DNA of 64,000 nucleotides from Mesorhizobium sp. 113-3-3 (GTDB lineage Bacteria; Pseudomonadota; Alphaproteobacteria; Rhizobiales; Rhizobiaceae), in assembly GCF_016756495.1 (NCBI RefSeq), contig NZ_AP023245.1, forward strand, positions 186,001-250,000, in the 5' to 3' direction. Position 1 is the stretch's first letter. Each line of letters begins with the position of its first letter. Positions 54,641-63,715 of this stretch are shown in pieces. The notes under the pieces were generated by a model, which searched no databases, was not told where the DNA came from, and saw nothing but the letters and a program-made list of their open reading frames with translations. Made by a program: the position numbers and the translations under genes.

Positions 54641-54658
54641 TAACCTGCTAGATGGTTA
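54641..54658. promoter_or_regulatory. Candidate operator for the CGNR regulator
   Basis: TAACC, eight bases, GGTTA: a perfect 5-bp inverted repeat in the 43-base gap between the divergent regulator and transporter genes. Short, so chance cannot be excluded. Confidence 0.35.
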
Positions 54659-54667
54659 TAAAATCCG

Positions 54668-55630
54668 ATGACCGGTTCTTCAAGAGACAAGCTTGCGATC
54701 GTGTGCGGATTTGGCGCCATATATGTCATATGGGGCTCGACATATCTGGCACTCGCGGTCGCCGTCCAAACCATCCCGCCATTTGCGCTGATGGGCACGC
54801 GCTCGATTGTCGGCGGAGCAATCCTGCTGGCGTATTCGAAGGCCAAGGCCGACGACGGCGGTTCCATCCGGTGCTGGATCCGCGCAAGCCTTTGTGGCGT
54901 GTTGTTTTTCGTCGGCTGTCACGGTGTTTTGGCCTATGCCGAGCAACGCATGCCGTCCGGCCTTGCGGCACTTCTCCTGGCGACGATCCCATTCTGGATC
55001 ATCGTCGGCAGAAGCATCCTCGGCAGATCGGACCAGTCTCTTGTCAGGACCATTTTGCTGCTGCTCCCCGGCTTGCTCGGAGTCGCCCTTGTCGCATGGC
55101 GCAGCGTTGCCGGTCCCGCCGCGCTCCAGCTGTCCGACATCCTGCTCCTGCTGATGGCGTCCGCCTCTTGGGCGCTTGGTACACTCATCGCTGAAGGCCA
55201 CAACAACAAGGGTTCGTCGATAGCACTAGCCGGCCGGGAATTGATCGCCGGCGGCGTGGCACTGATGCTGTTGAGCGCGTTGCGCGGCGAACAGATTGGC
55301 GCGCTGATGGGGATTTCCCTGTCATCCTTCCTTGGCTGGAGCTACCTCACGCTCGCCGGCACGGTGGTGGCGTTCGGTTCGTACTCCTGGCTGCTCAAGA
55401 AAATCTCGCCCGCTCTTGTCGCGACCTACACATTCGTCAATCCCGTGATTGCGATGTTCCTCGGCTGGGCATTTCTTGGCGAAGAGGTCACCGCAACCAC
55501 GGTGATCGGAGCCTTTCTAGTTATCGCTTCCGTGGCTTGCCTGCTCGTTGCCAACCGAAATCCCACTCACAAGGAGGCCGGCTCATGGTCGACGCCACGA
55601 AAAACGGCAACGGCGATCGCAAAAGGTTAA
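54668..55630 (+). CDS. EamA/DMT-family permease
   Basis: A 320-residue inner-membrane transporter with about ten TM helices in two EamA repeats. Repeat one starts KLAIVCGFGAIYVIWGSTYL and repeat two DILLLLMASASWALGTLIAE, with FVNPVIAMFLGWAFLGEEVT near the end, as in drug/metabolite exporters. Substrate unknown. Its 3' end overlaps the next gene by 46 bases, indicating co-transcription. Confidence 0.92.
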   Translation: MTGSSRDKLAIVCGFGAIYVIWGSTYLALAVAVQTIPPFALMGTRSIVGGAILLAYSKAKADDGGSIRCWIRASLCGVLFFVGCHGVLAYAEQRMPSGLAALLLATIPFWIIVGRSILGRSDQSLVRTILLLLPGLLGVALVAWRSVAGPAALQLSDILLLLMASASWALGTLIAEGHNNKGSSIALAGRELIAGGVALMLLSALRGEQIGALMGISLSSFLGWSYLTLAGTVVAFGSYSWLLKKISPALVATYTFVNPVIAMFLGWAFLGEEVTATTVIGAFLVIASVACLLVANRNPTHKEAGSWSTPRKTATAIAKG

Positions 55631-56709
55631 GGATCGGGGTCGTCGCCCCGCTCACGGGACGGCCTGCCGATCTCGGGATCGAGATGGCACAGGCAGTTCA
55701 ACTGGCGGTCGAGGATACCAACGGTGTAGCCGACGATATCTTGTTTGAGGCGATCCGGCGCGACGACAAAGGCGACGAGGCCGAGGGCGCCAAGGTCGCG
55801 TCAAGCTTGATCGCCGATGAGAGGGTGCTGGGCATAGTCGGACACTACAACAGCAACGTCACGCTCGCCGTGGCGCAGCGCTATTGCGATGCGTCATTGG
55901 CGCTGATTTCACCCATCGTTTCCAATCCGACGTTGACGGATTCGGTTTGGGACAACGTGTTCCGCTTTACAAACCGAGACGACGTCACCGCGTCCGCCAT
56001 ATCAGACCATCTGGCCGCCGAGATGAGGAAACGGCGCGCTGTCGTGGTCAGAACCAACACCGTTTACGGACACAGCATGACCGACGAATTTGTCCATGCC
56101 TATCGGCGCCGCGGAGGGACTGTCGTGCAGGACATCGCTGTTGAGGAAGGAACCACCGAGTTTGGCGGCTTGGTCGGAAGCTTTCCCAAGAACATCGATC
56201 TGGTGTTCTACGGCGGCACATTCGAGGGCGCGGCGTTGCTGAAGGCAATGCGGGCGGCGAAGCTACGGCATTTGCTCGCGACCGGGGACGGTTGCTGGGA
56301 TGGCTGGAATTTCCTCGAACCCGCCGGGGACGCGGCCGAGCAGGATGAGGGCGTCCTCGTCCTTTCAGCCTGTCCGGAAATCGGTGTCGTTCAAGGGTCG
56401 CGGGATTTCGCTCAACGCTACGCGGATCGCTTCGGTCCGCTGAGGAACTATGCCGTCAACTGCTACGATGCTACGGCACAGTTGATCGAAGCCATAAGGC
56501 TGGCCCAGCGCGGAAACCGGCTTAGCCGAGAGGGCGTGATATCGGCGCTCCGGCAAAGCCAATATCGCGGTATTGCATACCCAGACGTCGTCAAATGGGA
56601 TGCCAGGCAGGACAATGGCGCCGCGATGACGGCCTTGCACGTGGTCGAGAAAGGCCGGTTCAAGCAGATCAGAATGATTGCTCGAGCGTCAGAGACGTCG
56701 GCCCTTTGA
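55585..56709 (+). CDS. Periplasmic-binding-fold protein without signal peptide
   Basis: A 374-residue protein of the Leu/Ile/Val-binding (Peripla_BP_6) type: RIGVVAPLTGRPADLGIEMA, VASSLIADERVLGIVGHYNS, ALISPIVSNPTLTDSVWDNV, RAVVVRTNTVYGHSMTDEFV, and the C-terminal RDFAQRYADRFGPLRNYAVN. AAGGAGG is 7 bases before ATG 55585, and the protein then begins MVDATKNGNGDRKRLRIGVV with no hydrophobic signal, so it should stay in the cytosol. That recalls AmiC-type ligand-sensing regulators rather than an ABC transporter receptor; no permease or ATPase genes are near. It overlaps the EamA gene and ends 38 bases before the gene at 56748. Confidence 0.85.
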   Translation: MVDATKNGNGDRKRLRIGVVAPLTGRPADLGIEMAQAVQLAVEDTNGVADDILFEAIRRDDKGDEAEGAKVASSLIADERVLGIVGHYNSNVTLAVAQRYCDASLALISPIVSNPTLTDSVWDNVFRFTNRDDVTASAISDHLAAEMRKRRAVVVRTNTVYGHSMTDEFVHAYRRRGGTVVQDIAVEEGTTEFGGLVGSFPKNIDLVFYGGTFEGAALLKAMRAAKLRHLLATGDGCWDGWNFLEPAGDAAEQDEGVLVLSACPEIGVVQGSRDFAQRYADRFGPLRNYAVNCYDATAQLIEAIRLAQRGNRLSREGVISALRQSQYRGIAYPDVVKWDARQDNGAAMTALHVVEKGRFKQIRMIARASETSAL

Positions 56710-56747
56710 TTGATCAACGCGGACGCGACGCCTCTGGTTTGAGGATT

Positions 56748-57059
56748 TCACGAGATGCCCAAGGCATTCTCCAGTTGCTGCTTCGTCATCTTTGACCGGC
56801 CAGCGATCTTTCGACGTTGCGCCTGTGCGTAGAGCTCGTCACGCAACTGGCGTTTCTCGGCGACGCGCAGCCAGGCGAACCGATGGCTGCTGCGATCCCA
56901 CGCGACGAAATGGCGCTTGACCGGCTCCAGGCAATCGAACGGTTCATCCGCTCGATCCACACGCCCAACCTTCCCGATGCCAGGTTGACCGCTGTCCAGC
57001 GTCGGCGCCTTGGTCACATGCTGCGATGCTTGGACGGTCGCGAGGAACAGGCATCCCAT
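56748..57059 (-). CDS. Small protein with Rho_N-like C-terminus, possibly partial
   Basis: The last 40 codons look real: KRQLRDELYAQAQRRKIAGR then SKMTKQQLENALGIS, the pattern of SAP/Rho_N-like motifs in small rhizobial proteins. The upstream half overlaps the DUF2285 relic on the other strand and shows no family, so the start is unknown and the gene may be truncated. Confidence 0.4.
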   Translation of the reverse strand: MGCLFLATVQASQHVTKAPTLDSGQPGIGKVGRVDRADEPFDCLEPVKRHFVAWDRSSHRFAWLRVAEKRQLRDELYAQAQRRKIAGRSKMTKQQLENALGIS

Positions 57060-57216
57060 TTAGAAGTCGCAACCGCCTTGTTCGGCCGTCGGCTGGTCAA
57101 CGCCGCCGACTGGCACGACCCGGCGTTTTACCAGACGCAGCCTCGTGCGCGACGGGCTGAAGATGGTCGAGCGCGGCTCTCGCCAATTGCTGCACGCGCG
57201 AAGGCGCCATCACTGA
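56880..57216 (+). pseudogene. DUF2285 protein relic
   Basis: LDRLQAIERFIRSIHTPNLP, LTAVQRRRLGHMLRCLDGRE, QASHLEVATALFGRRLVNAA and DW match the DUF2285 pattern (RRRLxLMLRALDGRxxGASYREIAxxLFG). A frameshift near 57130 moves the ending LVRDGLKMVERGSRQLL into another frame. DUF2285 genes are standard cargo of rhizobial ICEs near the excision module, so this is an ICE remnant. From 57217 to 57382 nothing else is seen. Confidence 0.65.
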
Positions 57217-57382
57217 CAAGTCCCGCCGGCCGCGCTGCCCAATTTCTTACGCTGTTTTCAAGCCGACGGTTACGGTCAATCATGAAGCGAATGGCTGTTT
57301 GCGCCTCATGTCCGCCGTTTAACAGCCGCGCCAATCGCGAACTTGACATCATCAACGACCGAGCAGGAATGCCGCGCAACCA

Positions 57383-57964
57383 TCACATCGCTGCTTCCTG
57401 CTCCATCTCCTTCATGTCCTGAAAACGATCCGCGATCCGCGGATGGAGGCGGCCGCCATCCGCCGCGCCTATGGCTACGACGATTTCGTCGGCGGCCGGT
57501 CCATCGGCGATCTGGAAGTTGGCTGTGATGAAATGCGAGCGGCGGCCGTTCTCGCTCTTGTGCATCATCGGCAATGACAGAAGCGCGCCCGGCGCGTTGC
57601 GCGTGTTGCAGAATTCGAGATAGGTCGTGCCGCCGACGGCATCGCGAAACACATTGCCGAAGCGCAGCGTGTGGATCATGGCGGAAGCGTGTTCGATCTC
57701 GCCAGCGACCCCAACGGCGGCGGCCTTGCCGTAGCTCTCGATGCGCTCGGCAGGCATGAGTTCGAGCACGCGTTGCGTGAGCTCATGTCCCAAACGGGGT
57801 GCGATAGCGACAATCTCCGGCCGCAGGTTCTCGACGAAACCGCGCCCCGCCCATGGATTGCGCAGGACAGCGGCGACGACGATCGATCTTACCGGCCTGG
57901 CGCCGGCCTTGCCGCCTTCGATGTGCACTTCTTCGATGAAGGTGCAGACTTTTCGCAATTCCAT
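57383..57964 (-). CDS. AA_synth (DUF1185-type) family protein
   Basis: A 193-residue protein of the family labelled amino acid synthesis (PF06684): MELRKVCTFIEEVHIEGGKA, RSIVVAAVLRNPWAGRGFVE, HASAMIHTLRFGNVFRDAVG, PMMHKSENGRRSHFITANFQ and DGPAADEIVVAIGAADGGRL. The true activity is not established; the family often accompanies catabolic genes with flavin monooxygenases. Divergent from the PucR-type regulator by 162 bases, so it is a likely member of the same regulon. Confidence 0.85.
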   Translation of the reverse strand: MELRKVCTFIEEVHIEGGKAGARPVRSIVVAAVLRNPWAGRGFVENLRPEIVAIAPRLGHELTQRVLELMPAERIESYGKAAAVGVAGEIEHASAMIHTLRFGNVFRDAVGGTTYLEFCNTRNAPGALLSLPMMHKSENGRRSHFITANFQIADGPAADEIVVAIGAADGGRLHPRIADRFQDMKEMEQEAAM

Positions 57965-58126
57965 GATTTTGGGCCCTGTTGATGGAAGCCAAGCCTAATC
58001 GGATCTAGCGGACGGGTATTCCTCCGGTTCGTAGGAAAAATCGACGTGCACCCCGCTTGGAAGCGGTGTAGCGTTCATATATCCGCGACGGCTTAAATTG
58101 GCCCTTCGCGAGGCGGAAGACCGGGC

Positions 58127-59923
58127 GTGGACCACGAGTCTCAAATTCTCTCTTTGCGGGACGCCGCCAGCCTCATCAACTCGGGTGGCGATCTCCAGTC
58201 CGTGTTGCGAGACCTCGTGCTGGCAGCCTGCCGCCATGCCAAATGGACGCTGGGCTCGATCATGAGCATCGATGCGCCGCATGGCCACGCCTATGTCATC
58301 GTGCGCCATGACCCCACGCTCATTCAACGCAGTTTGCCTGACCGCTGGGAATTGGCGACCAGTCCGTCGATTGTCGCGCTCAACCGGAACGAGCCGGTCT
58401 ATATCAGGGATGCGCGTGTGTCCGAGGAGTTTCCTGGCTATCGCCGGGAGGCGTTCGAGCGCGACTATCGCAGCGTGCTCGTCATGCCGATGAACTGCGT
58501 CGACGACGACGGCCGGCCAATGGTGCTGACCGTGGTCTCGCGCGAAATCACCGAAGTGAGTGCCGAGGATATCGCGTTCATTGGCATGATCGTGCATTTG
58601 GGCGAGATAGCGGTGGAGAAGCAGCATCGCCTGCGCCAGGAAAAGCAAGCAGGCGAGCGTCTGCAGCGCGCCTTGTTGGCGCACACCTCGCTTCTGCAGC
58701 AGGCTCTGTCGGAAGGATCGGTGGTCTCACTCGCCGACAAGGTCGGCGAGCTGTTACCCAATGCGGTCGTGGTCATTGATTTCCACGCCAACCTGGTCGT
58801 GGCTGGCCGCTCGCCGAGCGAAGCGCATTTTGATGCCGCGGCCTGGCGCCAGGCCGTTGGCGGCGCGCTCAACCGGCAGATCGTCAAGGTCGCGCGCGGC
58901 GCGTCGGAAGCGCGCCAGGAGGAGACTTTGTTCGTTGATGACGGCAAGCATCGGCTCAAGCTTTCGGTGCGCGTAGAGCCGCTCACAATCGATGACGAAG
59001 TGGTTGGCGCGCTCATGATTTTTCCGACGCCGCAGCAATCGGGCCAACTCGACCAGATGCTGCTCGACAGCGCCAAATTCGCGCTCAGCGTGCAGATGAT
59101 GCGCAGCTTCGTCCGCTTCCGCTTCGAGACCAGATCGCTGACCGAGCTTTTCCTGGAAGTCGTAGAACGACGCTGGCGTGACGAGGCGGATATCGTCAAC
59201 CGGGCACGGCGGCTGGGGCTTGACCTGACCGTACCGCAAAGGCTGATTGTCGTCGACTACGCCGACGCGGCCAAGCACGGCGGCGGTGGTCTGGCCGACC
59301 CCCATCATACCCTTGTCCGGCTGTTGGACCAGGCGGGCGTGGCGGGCACCCTCATCGCCCTAGAAGGCGGTCTTGTCTGTCTCGTGGTGGGCGATAACCG
59401 GGAGAGCATTCGCCTGACGAAATTGCCCAACACAATCGCTGCGGAGTTTGGCCGCCATTTCGGACGTGAGCCGGCGGTGCTGGTTTCCGAAATCTGCGCC
59501 TTGCTGGCCGATTATTCCACCGCCTGGGAGCGTTGCCGCCGCGTGATCCGCATCGGCCGATCTTTCGGACGCACCGGCGTTTTCGCCGGCCAGGATTTTG
59601 GCCCGCTGCCGATGCTGGTCGCTGCCGCCGATGTGCCTGATGTGCGCAACTTCGTTGACAAGAGCGTCGGCGCCTTGATTGCGCATGATCGCGAGCACCA
59701 CACCCCCTATCTGGACACGTTGTTTGCCTATCTGCGCGAAGGTTGCCGCAGCCAGGCTTGCGCCGATGCGATGGGGCTGCATGTCACCACCTTGCGCTAT
59801 CGCCTGTCGCGCATGGAAGAGCTGTTCGGGATCAAGCTCGACACGCCCGAACAACGCTTCGCGGCCGAACTGGCGATCCGCCTCAGCGGCATCATCGACA
59901 GCCGGTTGCCTGAAACCCGCTAG
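58127..59923 (+). CDS. GAF-PucR-type transcriptional activator
   Basis: A 598-residue regulator. A GAF-like sensor domain covers about residues 1-165 (QSVLRDLVLAACRHAKWTLG, VYIRDARVSEEFPGYRREAF, YRSVLVMPMNCVDDDGRPMV). The central region is of PucR/CdaR type (RRLGLDLTVPQRLIVVDYAD, LVSEICALLADYSTAWERCR). The C-terminal helix-turn-helix reads YLREGCRSQACADAMGLHVT then TLRYRLSRMEELFGI. PucR-type proteins activate catabolic operons on binding a pathway compound. Starts at GTG 58127 with GGAAG upstream. It precedes the catabolic genes and probably controls them and the divergent AA_synth gene. Confidence 0.9.
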   Translation: MDHESQILSLRDAASLINSGGDLQSVLRDLVLAACRHAKWTLGSIMSIDAPHGHAYVIVRHDPTLIQRSLPDRWELATSPSIVALNRNEPVYIRDARVSEEFPGYRREAFERDYRSVLVMPMNCVDDDGRPMVLTVVSREITEVSAEDIAFIGMIVHLGEIAVEKQHRLRQEKQAGERLQRALLAHTSLLQQALSEGSVVSLADKVGELLPNAVVVIDFHANLVVAGRSPSEAHFDAAAWRQAVGGALNRQIVKVARGASEARQEETLFVDDGKHRLKLSVRVEPLTIDDEVVGALMIFPTPQQSGQLDQMLLDSAKFALSVQMMRSFVRFRFETRSLTELFLEVVERRWRDEADIVNRARRLGLDLTVPQRLIVVDYADAAKHGGGGLADPHHTLVRLLDQAGVAGTLIALEGGLVCLVVGDNRESIRLTKLPNTIAAEFGRHFGREPAVLVSEICALLADYSTAWERCRRVIRIGRSFGRTGVFAGQDFGPLPMLVAAADVPDVRNFVDKSVGALIAHDREHHTPYLDTLFAYLREGCRSQACADAMGLHVTTLRYRLSRMEELFGIKLDTPEQRFAAELAIRLSGIIDSRLPETR

Positions 59924-60097
59924 AGCCATTTCATCGCGTCATTGCCGTCGCTGGGGCGGTCCCGCCAGGCGCGGACCTGCCGTGCATCTGCTTACTCGGG
60001 ATGGCAGCAGCCGGTTGCCAACTCCTTCCTATAGATCTGAGGAAGAACCGCTGCCGGCCCCTGCCTAGCCTCCGTCCCAGAAATGTGGAGGAAGGCA

Positions 60098-61075
60098 ATG
60101 GCGGACGCTGTAGCACAAAGGACGATCGACCCGATCGCCTTGCGTCGTGCCTTCGGAACTTTCGTCACGGGGGTCACAGTCATCACGACGCGCGACAGCG
60201 ACGGCAAGCCGCGCGGCATGACCGCCAACTCCTTCACCTCCGTCTCGCTCGACCCGCCGTTGCTTCTGGTCTGTGTCGGCAAGTCGGCGGCAAGCTTTCC
60301 GGCATTCAATGAAACGAGCGCTTTCGCGGTTAATTTCCTGCATGAGGGGCAGGTCGATGTTTCATCGGTCTTCGCCTCCAAGGCGGCGAACAAATTCCAG
60401 TCGGTCAATCATGACAGCGCCCACACCGGCGCGCCGGTCCTCACCGACAGCCTGACATGGTTCGACTGCACCGTTCACAACCGCATCGAGGCCGGCGACC
60501 ACATCATCCTGATCGGTCAGGTCCAGGCCTTTGGGACGAGCCCGTCGGCGCCGCTCGGATTTTGCCGCGGCCGCTACGCCAGCGTGAAGGATCCGCTGCC
60601 GGCCGGCTGGCTCGCCTCGCAGGATATGATCATCGGCTATCTCGTCGAAGCGGGGGACCGCATCCTCCTGTGCGCCGACGGCAAGGGCAGCTGGGTGCTG
60701 CCGACGGCGCGGCGCCGCAAGGCCGACAGCCAGCTTGTGCTGGACGGCGGCGAGGCGCTGAGCCTCGTTCCTGAAAATACCTTCCTCTATTCGGTGTTCG
60801 ACGTCGCCGACAGCGACCCCGGCTATCTGATCTACCGCGCCGAACTGAGCCGCGAGAGTGCCGAAGCCGCGCTTGCCGACGGCCATGCCTTCTTTTCCGT
60901 CGACGCGCTGCCCTATGAGCGGATCGCCACGCATGAATTACGCGCCATGCTGCGCCGCTATGCGCGCGAGCGGCAGGACAAGCGCTTCGGCATCTACATC
61001 GACACCGGTGACGGCGGTCGCGTCGCCATGATCGACGGCCAGTCGCAATCGTGGACGCAGGCCGCGTCCGAATAA
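60098..61075 (+). CDS. Flavin reductase with extra C-terminal domain
   Basis: A 325-residue protein. The N-terminal 160 residues are a flavin-reductase/HpaC-like domain (AFGTFVTGVTVITTRDSDGK, PRGMTANSFTSVSLDPPLLL, SAFAVNFLHEGQ, GDHIILIGQVQAFG) that supplies reduced flavin to a partner monooxygenase, here surely the LLM enzyme at 62637. The remaining 160 residues (DMIIGYLVEAGDRILLCADG, GSWVLPTARRRKADSQLVLD, ELRAMLRRYARERQDKRFGI) form a second domain with a Nudix-like order but no visible Nudix box; it may bind a nucleotide or effector. ATG 60098 is chosen for the GGAGG 6 bases upstream. Confidence 0.88.
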   Translation: MADAVAQRTIDPIALRRAFGTFVTGVTVITTRDSDGKPRGMTANSFTSVSLDPPLLLVCVGKSAASFPAFNETSAFAVNFLHEGQVDVSSVFASKAANKFQSVNHDSAHTGAPVLTDSLTWFDCTVHNRIEAGDHIILIGQVQAFGTSPSAPLGFCRGRYASVKDPLPAGWLASQDMIIGYLVEAGDRILLCADGKGSWVLPTARRRKADSQLVLDGGEALSLVPENTFLYSVFDVADSDPGYLIYRAELSRESAEAALADGHAFFSVDALPYERIATHELRAMLRRYARERQDKRFGIYIDTGDGGRVAMIDGQSQSWTQAASE

Positions 61076-61097
61076 TGAATCTCCCAGGACAGACAGC

Positions 61098-62609
61098 ATG
61101 AAAACGACGATTGCATCGCTCGAAGGCTCGCGCCAGAACCTGTTCATCAACGGCGCGTTCGTGGCGCCGAACGGCGGGCAGTATATCGACAGCTTCGACC
61201 CGACCACCGGCAAGCCCTGGTACCAGTTTGCCGAGGCCGGCGCCGAGGATGTCGGCGCGGCTGTCGAGGCCGCGCGCGCCGCTTTCGCCGCTCCAGCCTG
61301 GCGGCGCATGACCCAGACCGATCGCGGCAAGCTCGTGCGTCGGCTGGCGGAAATGGTGATGGAGCACGCCGATGAGCTGGCGCTGATCGAGACACGCGAC
61401 AATGGCAAGCTGCTCAAGGAAATGCGGGCGCAGATGCGCGCCATGCCCGACAGCTACACCTATTTCGCCGGCATGGCCGACAAGCTGCTTGGCGACACCA
61501 TTCCAGTCAACAAGCTCGACATGCTGAACTTCAACCTGCGCGAGCCGATCGGCGTCGTCGGCATGATCACGCCGTGGAACTCGCCGCTGATGCTGCTCGC
61601 CGGCACGCTGGCGCCATGCCTGGCGCTCGGCAACACGGTGGTCGTCAAGCCGTCCGAGCATGCCAGTGCTTCCACACTCGCTCTGGCCGAGCTGATCATG
61701 GAAGCCGGCTTCCCGGCCGGCGTCGTCAATGTCGTCACCGGCACGGGTGCTGTGGCCGGCGACCCGCTGACCCGGCATCCGGGCATCGCCAAATTGGTCT
61801 TCACCGGGTCGACCGTGACCGGCCGGCGGATTGCCACCAACGCGGCGCAGAATCTCGTTCCCTGCTCGATGGAACTCGGCGGCAAGTCGCCGCATGTCGT
61901 CTTCGGTGATGTCGACATCGACCATGCCGTCAACGGCGTCGTATCCGGTGTCTTTGCGGCGGCGGGACAGACCTGCGTCGCCGGTTCGCGCTGTTTCGTC
62001 GAGGCCAGCGTCTACGATCGCTTCGTCGAGGCGCTGGTCGAGCGCACGAGGCGCGTGCGGGTCGGGCTGCCGACGCTGGAAGAAACCGACATCGGTCCGC
62101 TGGCGCTGTCGGCGCAGCTTGCCAAGGTGGAAGGATATGTCGCCTCGGGTGTGCGCCAGGGCGCCAGCATCGCGGCCGGCGGCAGGCGGCCGCAAGCGGC
62201 CGAGCTTGCCGGCGGCTGGTATTTCGAGCCGACCGTGATGGCCGATACCGACAACAGCATGGACTTCATGCAGGAAGAGCTGTTCGGTCCGGTCGTCGGC
62301 GTCATGCCGTTCTCGTCGGAAGACGAGATGATCCGGCTCGCCAACGACACGCGCTATGGGCTCGCCTCCGGCATCTGGACGCGCGACATCAACCGCGCGC
62401 TGCGCTTTGCCAGGAATGTCGAGGCAGGCACGGTCTGGATCAACACCTATCGCGCTTCCTCCTTCATGTCCGCCAATGGCGGTTTCAAGGAGAGCGGCTA
62501 CGGCCGGCGCGGCGGCTTCGACGCCATGGAGGAGTTCTCGCGCCTGAAGAACGTCGTCATCGACTACTCCGGCGCCATGCAGGACCCCTTCATTATCCGC
62601 CTTCGCTGA
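61098..62609 (+). CDS. NAD(P)-dependent aldehyde dehydrogenase
   Basis: A 503-residue ALDH. Cofactor region VGMITPWNSPLMLLAGTLAP and VVVKPSEHASASTLALAELI, KLVFTGSTVTGRRI, catalytic Glu in SMELGGKSPHVVFG, catalytic Cys in AAGQTCVAGSRCFV, and C-terminal QEELFGPVVGVMPF and NGGFKESGYGRRGG. Full length. Oxidises an aldehyde, probably the semialdehyde released after ring opening by the monooxygenase; the substrate is inferred only. 22 bases after the flavin reductase gene, same operon. Confidence 0.94.
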   Translation: MKTTIASLEGSRQNLFINGAFVAPNGGQYIDSFDPTTGKPWYQFAEAGAEDVGAAVEAARAAFAAPAWRRMTQTDRGKLVRRLAEMVMEHADELALIETRDNGKLLKEMRAQMRAMPDSYTYFAGMADKLLGDTIPVNKLDMLNFNLREPIGVVGMITPWNSPLMLLAGTLAPCLALGNTVVVKPSEHASASTLALAELIMEAGFPAGVVNVVTGTGAVAGDPLTRHPGIAKLVFTGSTVTGRRIATNAAQNLVPCSMELGGKSPHVVFGDVDIDHAVNGVVSGVFAAAGQTCVAGSRCFVEASVYDRFVEALVERTRRVRVGLPTLEETDIGPLALSAQLAKVEGYVASGVRQGASIAAGGRRPQAAELAGGWYFEPTVMADTDNSMDFMQEELFGPVVGVMPFSSEDEMIRLANDTRYGLASGIWTRDINRALRFARNVEAGTVWINTYRASSFMSANGGFKESGYGRRGGFDAMEEFSRLKNVVIDYSGAMQDPFIIRLR

Positions 62610-62636
62610 CCAACCCGACACACTGGGGAGACCGAC

Positions 62637-63713
62637 ATGAAATTCGCCGTTTCGCTGACCATGGAGCGCTTCTCGCCCGACATCCCGATGTCGAAGGTCA
62701 AGAGCAATCTGCTCGAACTGGCACGCATGGCCGACGAGGGCGGCTTCGAGACGCTGTGGACGGCCGAACACCACACGATCGAATGCACGATCTCGCCAAA
62801 TCCGCTGATGACGCTGACTTGGCTTGCCCAGCATACCGAGGAAATAAGGCTCGGCACCTCGACACTGGTCGCGCCCTATTGGAGCCCGATCCGGTTGGCC
62901 GGCGAGGCAGCGCTTTGCGATCACTTGACCGGCGGACGTCTGGAGTTCGGCATCGCGCGGGGCTCGTACCAATACGAGTTCGACCGCATGGCCGGCGGCA
63001 TGCCCCAGCAGGAGGGCGTCACCTATCTGAAGGAGCTGGTTCCGGCGGTTAAGAAGCTCTGGGCGGAAGACTATGCCCATGACGGCCATTACTGGAAGTT
63101 CCCTGTGGCAGCCGGCGTGCCGAAGCCGCTGCAGAGGCCGCATCCGCCGATCTGGGTGGCCGCGCGAGACCCGGGCACTTTCGACTGGGCAGTGAGCATC
63201 GGCGCGTCGATCCTGTCGACGCCCTTGTCGGCGCCGGCGGCCGAGATCGCTGTGCTTGGCGAGAAGTTCCGCAAGGCCGTCGCCGATCATCCCGAGGTCC
63301 CGCGCCCGCGCCTGATGATGCAGCGGCGCACCTGCGTCTACGAACGGGCGCAGGACTGGGAGATCGCCGTCGGTCATGCCATCGACTATGGCCGCGCCTT
63401 CGAGAACTTGTTCCAGAACATCGGCACCGTGCAGAACGGCTTTCCCGAAGCCGTCCCCTACGAGAGCGTCAAGGGCAAGGACAACTACGATCCGGAAAAC
63501 ATCCGCCGCAACCTGATGTTCGGCACGCCGGACGAAGTGATCGAGAAGCTGCTCGACTATGAAGCGGCGGGCGTCGACCAGTACTGCCTCGGCCTTACCT
63601 TCAACCTGCCGTTCGAGCTGCAGAAGAAGACGATCAAGCTGTGGGTCGACGAGGTGATGCCGGTCTTCGCCGCGCGCGAGCGTGACAGGGCGCGCCAGGC
63701 GGCGAGGGCGTGA
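62637..63713 (+). CDS. LLM-class flavin-dependent monooxygenase
   Basis: A 358-residue luciferase-like TIM-barrel enzyme using reduced FMN and oxygen. Visible: LARMADEGGFETLWTAEHHT, RLGTSTLVAPYWSPIRLAGE, LTGGRLEFGIARGSYQYEFD, YWKFPVAAGVPKPLQRPHPP and IWVAARDPGTFDWAVSIGAS. The pairing with a flavin reductase and an ALDH in one operon fits two-component oxygenases that open or hydroxylate heterocycles. 27 bases after the ALDH gene. Confidence 0.93.
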   Translation: MKFAVSLTMERFSPDIPMSKVKSNLLELARMADEGGFETLWTAEHHTIECTISPNPLMTLTWLAQHTEEIRLGTSTLVAPYWSPIRLAGEAALCDHLTGGRLEFGIARGSYQYEFDRMAGGMPQQEGVTYLKELVPAVKKLWAEDYAHDGHYWKFPVAAGVPKPLQRPHPPIWVAARDPGTFDWAVSIGASILSTPLSAPAAEIAVLGEKFRKAVADHPEVPRPRLMMQRRTCVYERAQDWEIAVGHAIDYGRAFENLFQNIGTVQNGFPEAVPYESVKGKDNYDPENIRRNLMFGTPDEVIEKLLDYEAAGVDQYCLGLTFNLPFELQKKTIKLWVDEVMPVFAARERDRARQAARA

Positions 63714-63715
63714 CC

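Noticed and set aside
60630..63377. A 915-codon minus-strand open frame
   Set aside because: It lies opposite flavin reductase, ALDH and LLM genes, all clearly real. High GC and codon bias keep the complementary frame open.
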